Positions 1-8,830 of a DNA stretch of 64,000 nt are shown here, one piece after another. Position 1 is the first letter of the stretch, and each line of letters opens with the position of its first letter. This stretch comes from Marinobacterium aestuarii. GTDB taxonomy: Bacteria; Pseudomonadota; Gammaproteobacteria; Pseudomonadales; Balneatricaceae. The DNA lies in NCBI RefSeq assembly GCF_001651805.1, contig NZ_CP015839.1, positions 2,976,001-3,040,000 of the forward strand, written 5' to 3'. A program made the position numbers and the translations under genes. The notes under the pieces were generated by a model. It had not been told where the DNA came from. It did no database searches and saw nothing but the letters and a program-made list of their open reading frames with translations.

Positions 1-1
1 G

Positions 2-85
2 GACGCACCGGCCGACTTTGGCAACGCGACCTTCAAGGCCATTGAGCCGGCGCCAGGGCGCTACGTCAGCGCCCGCATCGACTAA
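2..85 (+). CDS. C-terminal end of an unidentified protein (partial)
   Basis: An open frame enters from the left edge and stops with TAA at 83-85, giving 27 residues that end in GRYVSARID. A strong terminator starts about 20 bp later, which supports this as a genuine gene end. The fragment is too short to assign to a family. Confidence 0.55.
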   Translation, partial: DAPADFGNATFKAIEPAPGRYVSARID

Positions 86-104
86 GCCTTACAACCTTGA
101 AACA

Positions 105-138
105 ACGGCGGCGGACCTTCGGGCCCGCCGCCGTTTTT
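105..138 (+). terminator. Rho-independent terminator
   Basis: A GC-rich stem (ACGGCGGCGG pairing with CCGCCGCCGT) closes on a short loop that contains TTCG and is followed by a T-rich run. It lies just after the partial gene at the window start and should end that transcript. The remaining bases up to 330 hold nothing I can identify. Confidence 0.85.
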
Positions 139-330
139 GTTTGTGGCCCACGTCTTGCCCCTCTGCAGCCACCGCTCTATCCTGTGCCTCCTCAAGCCTC
201 AAGCCCGGAGCAATGGAATGCACAACATCGACTGGCGTCATAGGCGCAGCGCCTGGCCCGAATGCCTGCAGTGTCTGCGAAAAACGCCCCGGTTCGCCCG
301 TTCATCAATCCCAGCCACTGAGTCGATGCC

Positions 331-1731
331 TTGAATCTTGCGAACGACAACGCTCAGCGCACCCGCGCCCCCCGCATCTGCCTGCACGAGGCCCGCGTCC
401 TGCTCAAACTCGGCGGCCCCATCATGGTGGCGCAGCTGTCGCAAACCGCCATGGGCTTTGTCGACACCCTGATGGCCGGCCGTGTCAGCCCCCGGGATCT
501 GGCCGCCGTGGCGCTGGGCAATGGTATCTGGCTACCGGTGTTTCTGGCCTTGTCCGGCGTGCTCATGGCCACCACACCGATGGTGGCGCAGCACCTGGGG
601 GCCAACCGCACGCGCGCTGCGGGAGCCATATTTCAGCAGGGATTCTGGATCGCGCTCTGCGCAGGCCTTGTGGCCTTTGTCAGCGTGCGCAACTGCGCCT
701 GGCTGCTGGAGCAGCTGAACGTCGCACCCGAGCTGGCGGCACTGACCCAGGACTACCTGCGGGCCATCTCCTGGGGCCTGCCGGCGATTTTGCTGTACCA
801 GCTCATACGCAGCTACTGCGAAGGCTTTGGTCTGACCCGCGTGGTCATGAAGATAGGCGTGCTGGGGCTGCTGCTCAATATACCGCTCAATTACATCTTT
901 ATTTACGGCAAGCTCGGCCTGCCCGCCATGGGCGGCGTTGGTTGCGGCTGGGCCACCAGTATCGTCATGTTTGCCATGTTACTGGCGGGCGCCCTCTACC
1001 TGTGGCGCAGCCAGGCCTTTAGCGAAACAGCCCCCCTGAGCCGGTGGCAACGCCCCAGCCTTGCGGCAACCCGGCAATTCATGCAGCTGGGCCTTCCCAT
1101 CGGCCTGTCGCTGCTGATCGAGGTCAGCATGTTCTCCCTGATCGCCCTGCTGCTCGCCCCACTGGGCGACGTTACCGTGGCGGCGCACCAGATCACCATG
1201 AGCTTTACCGGCCTCACCTTTATGCTGCCCCTGAGCATTGCCCTGGCCATCACCATCCGCACCGGCCACCTCGCGGGGGCGGCTGACTACCAGGGCGCAC
1301 GACGCAGCGCCTTTACCGGCGTGGCGCTGGCGCTCGGTTGCGCGCTCGTGTCCTGCAGCGCCATGCTGCTCTTCGCCCACAGTATTGCCAGACTCTACAC
1401 GCCCAACCCGGTCGTTATCGCACTGGCGGTCCAGCTGCTAGGAATCGCTGCATTTTTTCAGTTTTCCGACAGTATCCAGGTGGCCGCCGCCGGCGCACTG
1501 CGCGGCTTCAAGGATACAAGCATGCCGCTGTTACTGGTGTTCGTAGCCTACTGGCTGGTCGGCATGCCGGCAGGCTTTATTCTGGGCCTCACCGACCTCG
1601 CAGGCCCGGCCATGGGCGCCAAGGGCTTCTGGTACGGCCTGGTTCTGGGGCTGAGCCTCGGCGCCCTGCTGCTCGGCACACGCCTTGCCTGGATGACCCG
1701 GCGTCATATCACCCGCCAGGCGCAGGCTTAG
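331..1731 (+). CDS. MATE family multidrug efflux transporter (NorM type)
   Basis: A 466-residue, strongly hydrophobic protein of about 12 membrane segments, the usual size of NorM-type MATE pumps, which export cationic drugs or toxic metabolites in exchange for Na+ or H+. The N-terminal stretch LLKLGGPIMVAQLSQTAMGF and the following DTLMAGRVSPRDLAAVALG match the first helices of the NorM branch. The start is TTG at 331. No strong ribosome site precedes it, and the next in-frame ATG (423) would cut into the first helix. The DUF3080 lipoprotein gene follows after 5 bp, so the two are probably co-transcribed. The substrate cannot be read from the sequence. Confidence 0.88.
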   Translation: MNLANDNAQRTRAPRICLHEARVLLKLGGPIMVAQLSQTAMGFVDTLMAGRVSPRDLAAVALGNGIWLPVFLALSGVLMATTPMVAQHLGANRTRAAGAIFQQGFWIALCAGLVAFVSVRNCAWLLEQLNVAPELAALTQDYLRAISWGLPAILLYQLIRSYCEGFGLTRVVMKIGVLGLLLNIPLNYIFIYGKLGLPAMGGVGCGWATSIVMFAMLLAGALYLWRSQAFSETAPLSRWQRPSLAATRQFMQLGLPIGLSLLIEVSMFSLIALLLAPLGDVTVAAHQITMSFTGLTFMLPLSIALAITIRTGHLAGAADYQGARRSAFTGVALALGCALVSCSAMLLFAHSIARLYTPNPVVIALAVQLLGIAAFFQFSDSIQVAAAGALRGFKDTSMPLLLVFVAYWLVGMPAGFILGLTDLAGPAMGAKGFWYGLVLGLSLGALLLGTRLAWMTRRHITRQAQA

Positions 1732-1736
1732 GCGCG

Positions 1737-2832
1737 ATGCACGGGGCACTGCGACACTGCGCCCTGCTGCTGTGCCTGGGTGTACTGCTGAGCGCCTGCG
1801 GGCAATCCAGCCCCGAAGCCATGCTCGACAACTACAGTGACCGGGTCGCCCGGGTGCTGCAAGAGTCCATCGACAGCCGTCTCGACGCAGCCCCCGCCAT
1901 TGCACCGCTGCCGCCACGCCGCCAGCGACTTTTACCCCTGACAGACCTGCGCCAGGGGCTGATCGAAGTACTGCCACTGCGCCACTGCAACCTGCTGGGG
2001 CTGATCGCCCAGCGCAACAGTTCGCTGGGCAAGGTGATGCTGCCCTCCAAACAACTGGTGTACGAAATGCGCCTGCTGAGCCAGGTGCGGGACTGCCGTG
2101 CGCAGCTGGCACAACGCCTCAATGCTCGCACGGATACCGATGCCAAACTCATACAGCAGCTCGACAGCATCTACCGCCTGAAGGCGCAGGAACTGCCCGC
2201 CGTACTCTGGAATGCGATCTACGCCTCCCGCGAGATGGAAAGCAACTTTTCCATTGGCGCCCCCCCCGCTGCCGCTGCGCCTGGATGACAACCAAAGCGA
2301 TGGCAGCGAGGCTGCACTGCTGAGCTTGCAGACGCTGGCAGACCTGCAAACACTGATCGCCACCCCCAACTGGCAGCTACCCACCGGGCTGGACCAGCTT
2401 GAGCTGCACTACCAGACCCTTGAGGCCAACCGCTTTGGCAGCCAGTGGCTCAAATCCGTCTGGTTACTCAGCCAAACCCTGGAGCTCACGGCTCAGGCGC
2501 TGGATCGCCGAGAGCAGCGGGCCAGCATCTGCCCACAGCAAAGACCTACTCCCAAAGCCCGCATACTGCTGAATGTATTCAGCAAATATTACGCCGGCGA
2601 AGTGCAGCCCTATATGGCACGGGTTGATCGCAGCGGCCAGCGCTGGAAAGCACTGCACCAGCAACTGCTCAGCACCCTGCCCGCCACGCCGGCAATGCGC
2701 GACTACCAGTGGCGCATCTTTGCCGACACCAACCCGGACAGTCTGTGGCAAAGCTACATCCAGGCCCGCGACCACCATAGCCGCAGCTGGCAGGCCACAC
2801 TGCGCAACTGCAATCTGATGCCCGGGCACTGA
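1737..2832 (+). pseudogene. DUF3080 family lipoprotein, frameshifted in a C8 run
   Basis: The first frame starts at ATG 1737 with a lipoprotein signal (LLSAC, lipid Cys at residue 21) and runs to a TGA at 2286-2288. The second frame (about 2268-2832) continues without a break in similarity, from PLRLDDNQSDG to the end CNLMPGH. Joined, they give about 364 residues, the usual size of DUF3080 proteins, an uncharacterised gammaproteobacterial lipoprotein family. The frames meet at eight C residues (2260-2267), and seven would restore one reading frame. This may be a recent mutation, slippage-based variation or a sequencing error. Both halves look otherwise intact. It follows the MATE gene closely. 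Confidence 0.75.
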
Positions 2833-2973
2833 TACCTGACGCTCACAACAGGCTGCCGACGCTTCGATCAATCGTTCAGACAAACTGAACGCTGTACTGA
2901 AGTTATTCCGCTATTTAATCCCGGGCAGACATAGATAATGGCTCCATCAACCTACTGTTGCGGAGACAGAAAC

Positions 2974-3564
2974 ATGACCAAAGTACTCGTAGTTCAATCC
3001 AGCGCCCTGAACGAAACCTCCAACACTCGCCTGCTTACCGCCAAGCTGCTGGCGCGTCTGGGGCGTGACGCAGACATTACTGTCACCAGCCGCGACCTGG
3101 CGCAGGATCAACTGCCCCACATCACCGACCAGACGCTGGGGGCCTTTTTCACCCCGGCCGACCAGCGCAGCCCCGAGCAGACTGAGATCATCGCCCTGTC
3201 CGATGCCCTGGTGGCAGAACTCATGGACACCGATGTCGTGATCATCGCCGCCCCCATGTACAACTTTGGCGTGCCCTCGACCCTGAAGGCCTATTTTGAC
3301 CATATCGCCCGCGCCGGTGTCACCTTCAAGTACACCGAAACCGGCCCCGTGGGCCTGGTACAGGGCAAACAGGCCTATATAGTGACCGCCACCGGTGGCA
3401 TCCACGCCGGCACGCCGCGTGATTTCGTTGCCCCCTTCGTGACCACCTTCCTGGGCTTTTTGGGTATCAACGCGGTCAAAACCTTCGCCGCCGAAGGCAT
3501 GAGCATGCCCACCATGAAAGAAGAGTCGCTGAACCAGACCATCAGCGCCATCGAACAGCTGTAA
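2974..3564 (+). CDS. azoR: FMN-dependent NADH-azoreductase
   Basis: A 196-residue flavodoxin-like protein of the AzoR/AcpD family, a cytoplasmic FMN enzyme that reduces quinones and azo compounds with NADH. It has the N-terminal phosphate-binding segment VVQSSALNETSNTR and the flavin-contact motif PMYNFGVPSTLKAYFD from about residue 95. The ATG at 2974 is preceded by GGAGAC. A longer reading from 2938 lacks a ribosome site. The adjacent glutathionyl-hydroquinone reductase suggests a shared role in quinone or electrophile detoxification, though a hairpin separates the two genes. Confidence 0.9.
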   Translation: MTKVLVVQSSALNETSNTRLLTAKLLARLGRDADITVTSRDLAQDQLPHITDQTLGAFFTPADQRSPEQTEIIALSDALVAELMDTDVVIIAAPMYNFGVPSTLKAYFDHIARAGVTFKYTETGPVGLVQGKQAYIVTATGGIHAGTPRDFVAPFVTTFLGFLGINAVKTFAAEGMSMPTMKEESLNQTISAIEQL

Positions 3565-3588
3565 CGGCAACCGCGCGCCGCAACGCCA

Positions 3589-3624
3589 AGGGGCCTGCGC
3601 CGGGTAACCGGCCTGACCCCTTTT
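3589..3624 (+). terminator. Probable terminator after azoR
   Basis: AGGGG pairs with CCCCT and an inner GCCGG pairs with CCGGC across an internal loop. TTTT follows. The interrupted stem and short T run make it a weak or moderate terminator. Confidence 0.5.
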
Positions 3625-3650
3625 ACTGACGCAACCACAGAGGTGAACCC

Positions 3651-4634
3651 ATGGGACTACTGGTCAACGGACAATGGCACGACCAGGGGTACGACACCAA
3701 AAGTCAAAAAGGCGCCTTCGTGCGGGATGAATCCCGTTTTCGCAACTGGATAGGCGAAGGCAGCTTCAAGGCCGAGGCCGGGCGCTACCACCTGTACGTA
3801 TCCCTCGCCTGCCCCTGGGCGCATCGCACCCTGATCGCACGCAGCATCAAGGGCCTGCAGGACATAATCAGCGTCAGCAGTGTCCATCCGCTAATGGCCG
3901 CAAACGGCTGGGAGTACAAGACCGACCCCGCCTTTGATCACCCCAATTTCCCTGCTGGCGACCCGCTCTACAACAGTCGCTACCATCACGAGCTCTATAC
4001 CCGCGCCCAGATTGATTACAGTGGCCGCGTCACAGTCCCGCTGCTCTGGGACAAACAGCAGCACACCATTGTCAGCAATGAATCAGCCGATATTCTGCGC
4101 ATGTTCAACAGCGCCTTTTCCCATCTCGTCAACCAGGGCCCGGACCTGTACCCGGCACCCCTGCGCACTGAAATCGACAAGATGAACCAGTTCGTGTACG
4201 AGACAATCAATAACGGTGTCTACCGCTGCGGCTTTGCGACTTCCCAGAGCGCCTACAACGACGCTTTCGAAAGCCTGTTTGGCGCTCTGGATACACTTGA
4301 TCAGCGCCTGGGCCAGCAGCGTTACCTGCTCGGCACCCGCATTACCGAAGCCGACTGGCGCCTGTTTACCACCCTGGTACGCTTTGATGCTGTCTATTTC
4401 GGCCATTTCAAAACCAACCTGCGCAGCATCAGCCAGTACCCCAACCTGTCAGGCTACCTGCGCGAGCTGTATCAGTGGCCGGGCGTCAGCGATACCGTCG
4501 ACATGGGCCAGATCAAGCACCACTACTACCGCAGCCACAGCAGCATCAACCCCACCGGCATAGTGCCACGCGGGCCTGCCCTTGAGCTGACACAGCCCCA
4601 CAACCGCGCACACTTTCCCGCCACATCCGCATAA
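3651..4634 (+). CDS. Glutathionyl-hydroquinone reductase (Xi-class GST, YqjG type)
   Basis: A 327-residue protein of the Xi-class glutathione transferases, which reductively remove glutathione from glutathionyl-hydroquinones. The catalytic Cys is Cys53 in the motif CPWAHR, within the context LYVSLACPWAHRTLIAR typical of the family. The C-terminal helical GST domain contains EADWRLFTTLVRFDAVY, also characteristic. The length fits YqjG/PcpF proteins. The start ATG has a good GAGGTG ribosome site. It sits next to the azoreductase gene. Confidence 0.92.
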   Translation: MGLLVNGQWHDQGYDTKSQKGAFVRDESRFRNWIGEGSFKAEAGRYHLYVSLACPWAHRTLIARSIKGLQDIISVSSVHPLMAANGWEYKTDPAFDHPNFPAGDPLYNSRYHHELYTRAQIDYSGRVTVPLLWDKQQHTIVSNESADILRMFNSAFSHLVNQGPDLYPAPLRTEIDKMNQFVYETINNGVYRCGFATSQSAYNDAFESLFGALDTLDQRLGQQRYLLGTRITEADWRLFTTLVRFDAVYFGHFKTNLRSISQYPNLSGYLRELYQWPGVSDTVDMGQIKHHYYRSHSSINPTGIVPRGPALELTQPHNRAHFPATSA

Positions 4635-4674
4635 AGCCTGCGCTGAGCACTTGAGCGAAACTGCGGGATGATCC

Positions 4675-5418
4675 ATGATGACCTCCCCAGGGAACAGGAC
4701 GTGCCAGGTGCTAACGCAGCGACACTCACAGCAGGATATTGCGAGTTCCAGACCCGCGCTTCGCACGCTGCTGCCGTTGTTATTAGCCCTGGCCATCGCG
4801 GCCAGCATTATGCTTGCGGCCGACGACAACACCGGCGTTCGACTCAGCCAGGCCAGTATCAACCAGCTCGGCCAGACCTACGGCGAACCCGCCCGACGCC
4901 GCCTTGCCGCCTGGCAGCAGCTACTCACAGACCTTGCCGACGCCGATGAAACCACCAAACTGCGCGAAGTGAACCGCTTCTTCAACCAGGTGCGTTTTCT
5001 CGACGATATAGTCCACTGGAAGAAAACCGACTACTGGGCCACCCCGGTGGAGTTTCTGGTGAGTAACGGCGGCGACTGCGAAGACTTCTCCATCGCCAAG
5101 TACTACACCCTGCGTGAACTGGGCGTACCGATCGAAAAAATGAGCATCGCCTACGTCAAGGCACTGGAACTGAACCAGGCCCACATGGTGCTAACCTACT
5201 ATCCGCAGCCCAGCGACATCCCTCTGGTACTGGACAACCTGATACCCGACATCAAGCCCGCCAATCAGCGTCCGGACCTGCTGCACGTATACAGCTTTAA
5301 TGGTGACAACCTCTGGCTGACCAAGAAAGGCCGGCGGGCGGATCTCGTGGGCGCCTCGGATCGACTCAAGCCCTGGGTTCAACTGCAGTCGAGAATCAAT
5401 GAACAGCATGACAAGTAG
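4675..5418 (+). CDS. lapG: Periplasmic cysteine protease LapG (adhesin-releasing)
   Basis: A 247-residue bacterial transglutaminase-like cysteine protease (BTLCP/DUF920). The triad is visible as Cys135 in GGDCEDF, His170 in QAHMVL and Asp187 in LVLDNL. Asp134 and Glu136 beside the Cys are the calcium ligands known from Pseudomonas LapG. A hydrophobic segment at about 31-48 is the export signal. In the characterised system LapG cleaves the N terminus of the giant adhesin LapA, releasing cells from surfaces, unless LapD holds it. The lapD gene follows after 15 bp, so the pair is an operon. No LapA-like adhesin or LapEBC exporter is encoded in this window. Confidence 0.9.
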   Translation: MMTSPGNRTCQVLTQRHSQQDIASSRPALRTLLPLLLALAIAASIMLAADDNTGVRLSQASINQLGQTYGEPARRRLAAWQQLLTDLADADETTKLREVNRFFNQVRFLDDIVHWKKTDYWATPVEFLVSNGGDCEDFSIAKYYTLRELGVPIEKMSIAYVKALELNQAHMVLTYYPQPSDIPLVLDNLIPDIKPANQRPDLLHVYSFNGDNLWLTKKGRRADLVGASDRLKPWVQLQSRINEQHDK

Positions 5419-5433
5419 ACACAGGAAGATAGC

Positions 5434-7380
5434 ATGTCACTCGTAAACCAGTTGATAGCCGCCACCCTGGTGGCAATGATGGGACTTGCCGGCGGCACGA
5501 TCTATATCGCCTCGGACAGCTCCAAGCGAATGCTGACCAACCAGCTGGAATCCCACGCCCTGGACACCGCAACACACCTGGGGCTATACCTGGCGCCCTA
5601 TATCGCCAACAAGGATGCAGCCACGGTGGAAACCACCATCAATGCCATCTTCGACAGCGGCTTTTATCAGCGCATCGATGTAGTCACGGCTGAGGGTGAC
5701 ATGCTGTTCAGCAAATCAACCGCGCCCGTGATTGGCAACACCGTGCCCCAGTGGTTCGTCGACCTGGTTCCCCTCACACCACCGGCCATGACCCGCGAAG
5801 TCACCTACAACTGGGCCAAGACCGGCACCATATTCGTGCAGGGCCACCCTGGTTACGCCTACCAGGCTTATTGGCGCGTGGCACAGGAGACCCTGGTCCT
5901 GTTCCTGTTCCTCGCCCTGCTTTCGACCCTGGCCATCAGCCTGGTGCTGCGGATTATTCTGCGCCCCCTCAAGGGCGTGGAAGATCAGGCCATTGCCCTC
6001 ACACGCAAACAGTACATAGAACAGCCGCGCATCCCGAAAACCCGGGAACTGCGCCGCGTCGTCGAAGCCATGAACCAGATGGTGCGCCAGGTGCATCAGA
6101 TGTTCGAAGAACAGAGCCAGAATATCGAAGAACTGCGCCGCCAGGCGTACCGCGATGATCTCACCGGCCTGCCCAATCCCCGCGCCACCCGGGCCCAACT
6201 GGGCGAACGCCTGGACTACCGCCAGGACTTCGGCCCCTGCGCCCTGCTCTATGTGCACATCGATAACCTGCAAGCGCTCAACCAGGCCCTGGGGGCCGAG
6301 AAAACCGACAATCTCATCCGCCTGCTGAGCAAACAGCTCAGCGACATCTGCACCGGCGCAGGCGATCACGTCATGGGCCGCCTCAGCGGTGCCGACTTTA
6401 CCCTGTTGCTGAAATTGCCGGCGCCGGATCAGCTGCAGCGTATCGTCAACGGCCTTTTGAGCAGCATTGATCAGGACTACCAGCAGCTGCGTCAATCCGA
6501 GGCTCCGACAGCCGCGCCTGTATGTATCGGCATCGCCCTTGGCAACGACCAGACAGGCGCCGCCCAGCTGCAGTCCAATGCCCGCCTGGCCATCGAAAAA
6601 GCACTACAGGAAAGCAGACGCGTACATCAGTTCCAAGCTCCAGGTGATCCGCAACCCGTTGACGAAAGCTGGCATGCACACGTCTCCGCCGCCATCGAAA
6701 ACGAGCAGATATTCCTGCAGGCACAGCCGGTCATTAGCACCGATGAGCAGCAGCTGCACCAGGAAGTCTTCGCCCGCATCCTCAATCGCGACAACAGCCC
6801 CTGCAGCGCCGGTGACTTTATTAGCGTGGTGCGCGAGCTGGGCCTGATGACCGACATGGACCGCGCCGTGGTCAATCACGCCCTGCAGTACCTGCAGCAA
6901 AGGCCGTCGGGCACCGCCCTGGCCATCAACCTGTCCAACGAATCCGTTTCCAACCCAGGCTTTCGCCAGTGGCTGCTGGAGCGCCTGAGCACACTGAATG
7001 AGCGTGCACGCCTGTGCATCGAGCTGAATGAATCCTCGGTACTCAACAACCTGGAAGGCATCGAAGGTCTGCGCAATGCGCTGCGCACCCTGGGATGCCG
7101 CTTTGGGGTCGATAACTTCGGCGTACACCCCAGCGGCTTTGGCTATCTCTACAAACTGCAGCCGGACTACATCAAAATCGATGGCTCTCTGCTGCACGAT
7201 ATCGACAACGATGCCCAGGATCAGTTCTTCGTCAGCAGCCTGGTTAGCGTGGCCCACAGCCTGGATATTGCCGCCTACGCCGAGCGCGTCGAGCGCAGCA
7301 GCCAGCTGACTCAGCTGCTACGCCTGAAGATAGATGCCACCCAGGGCTTCCTGCATGGCACACCCAAGGCGCTGGAATAA
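5434..7380 (+). CDS. lapD: Inner-membrane c-di-GMP receptor LapD
   Basis: A 648-residue protein with TM1 at about 7-27, a periplasmic LapD/MoxY-type domain (about 28-150), TM2 at about 150-175, HAMP, a degenerate GGDEF domain (SGADF at 318-322) and a degenerate EAL domain (EVFAR at 444-448 in place of the EAL signature). Loss of both catalytic signatures fits LapD, which binds c-di-GMP in the EAL domain and sequesters LapG on the periplasmic side. Trp127 in YNWAKTG corresponds to the LapG-contacting Trp of Pseudomonas LapD. It is encoded directly after lapG, and a strong bidirectional terminator follows. Confidence 0.92.
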   Translation: MSLVNQLIAATLVAMMGLAGGTIYIASDSSKRMLTNQLESHALDTATHLGLYLAPYIANKDAATVETTINAIFDSGFYQRIDVVTAEGDMLFSKSTAPVIGNTVPQWFVDLVPLTPPAMTREVTYNWAKTGTIFVQGHPGYAYQAYWRVAQETLVLFLFLALLSTLAISLVLRIILRPLKGVEDQAIALTRKQYIEQPRIPKTRELRRVVEAMNQMVRQVHQMFEEQSQNIEELRRQAYRDDLTGLPNPRATRAQLGERLDYRQDFGPCALLYVHIDNLQALNQALGAEKTDNLIRLLSKQLSDICTGAGDHVMGRLSGADFTLLLKLPAPDQLQRIVNGLLSSIDQDYQQLRQSEAPTAAPVCIGIALGNDQTGAAQLQSNARLAIEKALQESRRVHQFQAPGDPQPVDESWHAHVSAAIENEQIFLQAQPVISTDEQQLHQEVFARILNRDNSPCSAGDFISVVRELGLMTDMDRAVVNHALQYLQQRPSGTALAINLSNESVSNPGFRQWLLERLSTLNERARLCIELNESSVLNNLEGIEGLRNALRTLGCRFGVDNFGVHPSGFGYLYKLQPDYIKIDGSLLHDIDNDAQDQFFVSSLVSVAHSLDIAAYAERVERSSQLTQLLRLKIDATQGFLHGTPKALE

Positions 7381-7395
7381 GGAACCGGACTAAAG

Positions 7396-7455
7396 GTGAA
7401 AGTGAAAGTGAAAGTGAAAAGGGTGACTGGTGACTGGTGACTGGTGACTGGTGAC
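7396..7455 (+). repeat. Short tandem repeats (6-bp and 7-bp units)
   Basis: Four copies of GTGAAA (7396-7419) are followed by 4.7 copies of the heptamer GTGACTG (7423-7455), between the lapD stop codon and its terminator. Related heptamer arrays lie at 18452-18488 and 24926-24960. Confidence 0.9.
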
Positions 7456-7461
7456 AAGCAT

Positions 7462-7493
7462 AAAAAAGGCGCTGCAATTGCAGCGCCTTTTTT
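7462..7493. terminator. Bidirectional terminator between lapD and trxC
   Basis: AAAAAAGGCGCTGC pairs perfectly with GCAGCGCCTTTTTT around an AATT loop. Because one flank is A-rich and the other T-rich it can work in both directions, as expected between the convergent genes lapD and trxC. Confidence 0.92.
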
Positions 7494-7524
7494 ATAACAA
7501 GCCAAAGCTTGCGGCTGTCACCCC

Positions 7525-7962
7525 TTAGCTGAATCTGCGCAACCAACGCTCAAATCCGGTGGCATCCATGGCACCCGCCTGGCGTCCCAGCTCCCGCCCA
7601 CCCTTGAGCACCAGCAATGTCGGAATACTGCGAACAGCATAACGCTGCCCCAGAGCCTGCAATTTCTCGGTATCAACCTTGATAAAGCGATACTGCGGCT
7701 CCAGCCGCGAAGCCGTGGCAGCAAACACCGGCGCCATCATTTTGCAGGGCCCGCACCAGGATGCCCAGAAATCGACGACAACCGGAATATCGGACTGACC
7801 GACCAGCTTGTCAAAAGAGGCCACAGAATCAATGTCAACCGGGGCTCCGGCAAAGAGCGCCACCTTGCAGCGACCGCAGCGCGGCTTTTCAGCCAAGCGC
7901 TGCTCTGGCAGACGGTTGGTCACGAAACAGTGGGGACAACAGATGTTCAACGAATCAGACAC
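7525..7962 (-). CDS. trxC: Thioredoxin 2 (zinc-binding TrxC)
   Basis: A 145-residue protein with an N-terminal zinc finger (Cys9/Cys12 and Cys29/Cys32) followed by a thioredoxin domain with the active site WCGPC (Cys70, Cys73). This layout defines TrxC, the oxidative-stress thioredoxin. I chose the GTG at 7960-7962 because it gives the family's length and puts the first zinc pair near the N terminus. An in-frame ATG at 8023-8025 would add 21 residues with no family counterpart. It is convergent with lapD. Confidence 0.87.
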   Translation of the reverse strand: MSDSLNICCPHCFVTNRLPEQRLAEKPRCGRCKVALFAGAPVDIDSVASFDKLVGQSDIPVVVDFWASWCGPCKMMAPVFAATASRLEPQYRFIKVDTEKLQALGQRYAVRSIPTLLVLKGGRELGRQAGAMDATGFERWLRRFS

Positions 7963-8072
7963 GGCACATAACCCGGATAGACAGTTAACAACGCGTTGGG
8001 TCATGCACCGAAATTTCAACCGCACGCTGAAAGCCAGCCATCCCCGACATCAAACTTGCGATCAACAAGTGC

Positions 8073-8238
8073 CTAGGAGGCTGTCCGAGAATGCTGGCCG
8101 TAGCGAGAGCCGACTGATTTGAGCGGGTTTTTGCGGTGTTTTAAGGCGAATAGTGGTTCTATTTAACGCAAAACAGCACAAAAAACAGCCAGCTCAGGTG
8201 GCTCGCAGTAGGTTGAGTATTGTCGGACAGCCTCCTAG
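8073..8238. mobile_element. MITE-like element with 12-bp terminal inverted repeats
   Basis: GAGGCTGTCCGA (8077-8088) and its exact inverse TCGGACAGCCTC (8223-8234) bound a 158-bp segment with no coding capacity, flanked on both sides by CTAG (8073-8076 and 8235-8238), the probable target duplication. Imperfect subterminal inverted similarity (GCTGGCC / AGCCAGC) is also visible. The structure is that of a non-autonomous element mobilised by a transposase encoded elsewhere. The right CTAG provides the TAG stop codon of proQ, so the insertion sits exactly at the end of that gene. Confidence 0.72.
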
Positions 8239-8825
8239 CGGCCCTTGAGGTTGACCAGCTGCTCGAGCTTGTTGCTCAGACGGTCGGATTTTTCCTTCTC
8301 GGCCTGCACCTTGCGCTGCTCCTGTTCGCGCTCGCGACGCTGACGGCTGATTTCCTTCAGCTTGCCTTTGGCGTGTTCGGCTTCCTGCGCGGAGACTTCA
8401 CCGGAGGCTTCGCCCGCCAAATCGATACGGGCATTGCCCGCCTGCAGGCTGCGATAGTAGGACAGCGTACGCACGTAGGAAGCCAGCGCGCGCTTGATCT
8501 TGTTCTTGGCGATCTTCTCATCCGCCAGCAGATCTTCCTGAATACCAATCTTGAGCGGACGCACCTCTGTACGGCTGAACGCCTTGGGGTAGGTTTCCAT
8601 CAGCAGCTTGAGCGCCGCCTGGTTTGCCACCCGGTTCTTGGAACGAGACTTGGTATTCTCGGTATTTGCAGTATTTTCGGTGCTTGCCACGTCGTTCACG
8701 GTTAGGCTCTCGGACTGTTGCTTCAGGGTATCGACGCGAACCTGTTCGCGCTGTTCGAGCATTTGATCCAGCTCGCCAAGCAACTGCTCGGTCTGCTCAA
8801 TTACGGCATTTACATTATCTTTCAT
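8235..8825 (-). CDS. proQ: ProQ/FinO family RNA chaperone
   Basis: A 196-residue protein with a central FinO/ProQ RNA-binding core at about 68-140 (LLMETYPKAFS, RPLKIGI, ALASYVRTLSYYRSL), a charged N-terminal arm and a very basic/acidic C-terminal coiled-coil tail rich in Arg, Glu and Gln. ProQ proteins bind structured sRNAs and mRNA 3' ends. There is no clear C-terminal Tudor-like domain as in E. coli ProQ, so it may be a shorter class. Its stop codon lies within the CTAG flank of the MITE-like element. tusA lies 5 bp upstream in the same direction. Confidence 0.85.
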   Translation of the reverse strand: MKDNVNAVIEQTEQLLGELDQMLEQREQVRVDTLKQQSESLTVNDVASTENTANTENTKSRSKNRVANQAALKLLMETYPKAFSRTEVRPLKIGIQEDLLADEKIAKNKIKRALASYVRTLSYYRSLQAGNARIDLAGEASGEVSAQEAEHAKGKLKEISRQRREREQEQRKVQAEKEKSDRLSNKLEQLVNLKGR

Positions 8826-8830
8826 CGGGC

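Noticed and set aside
7396-7455. CRISPR array
   Set aside because: The repeats are 6-7 bp without spacers; they are simple tandem repeats.
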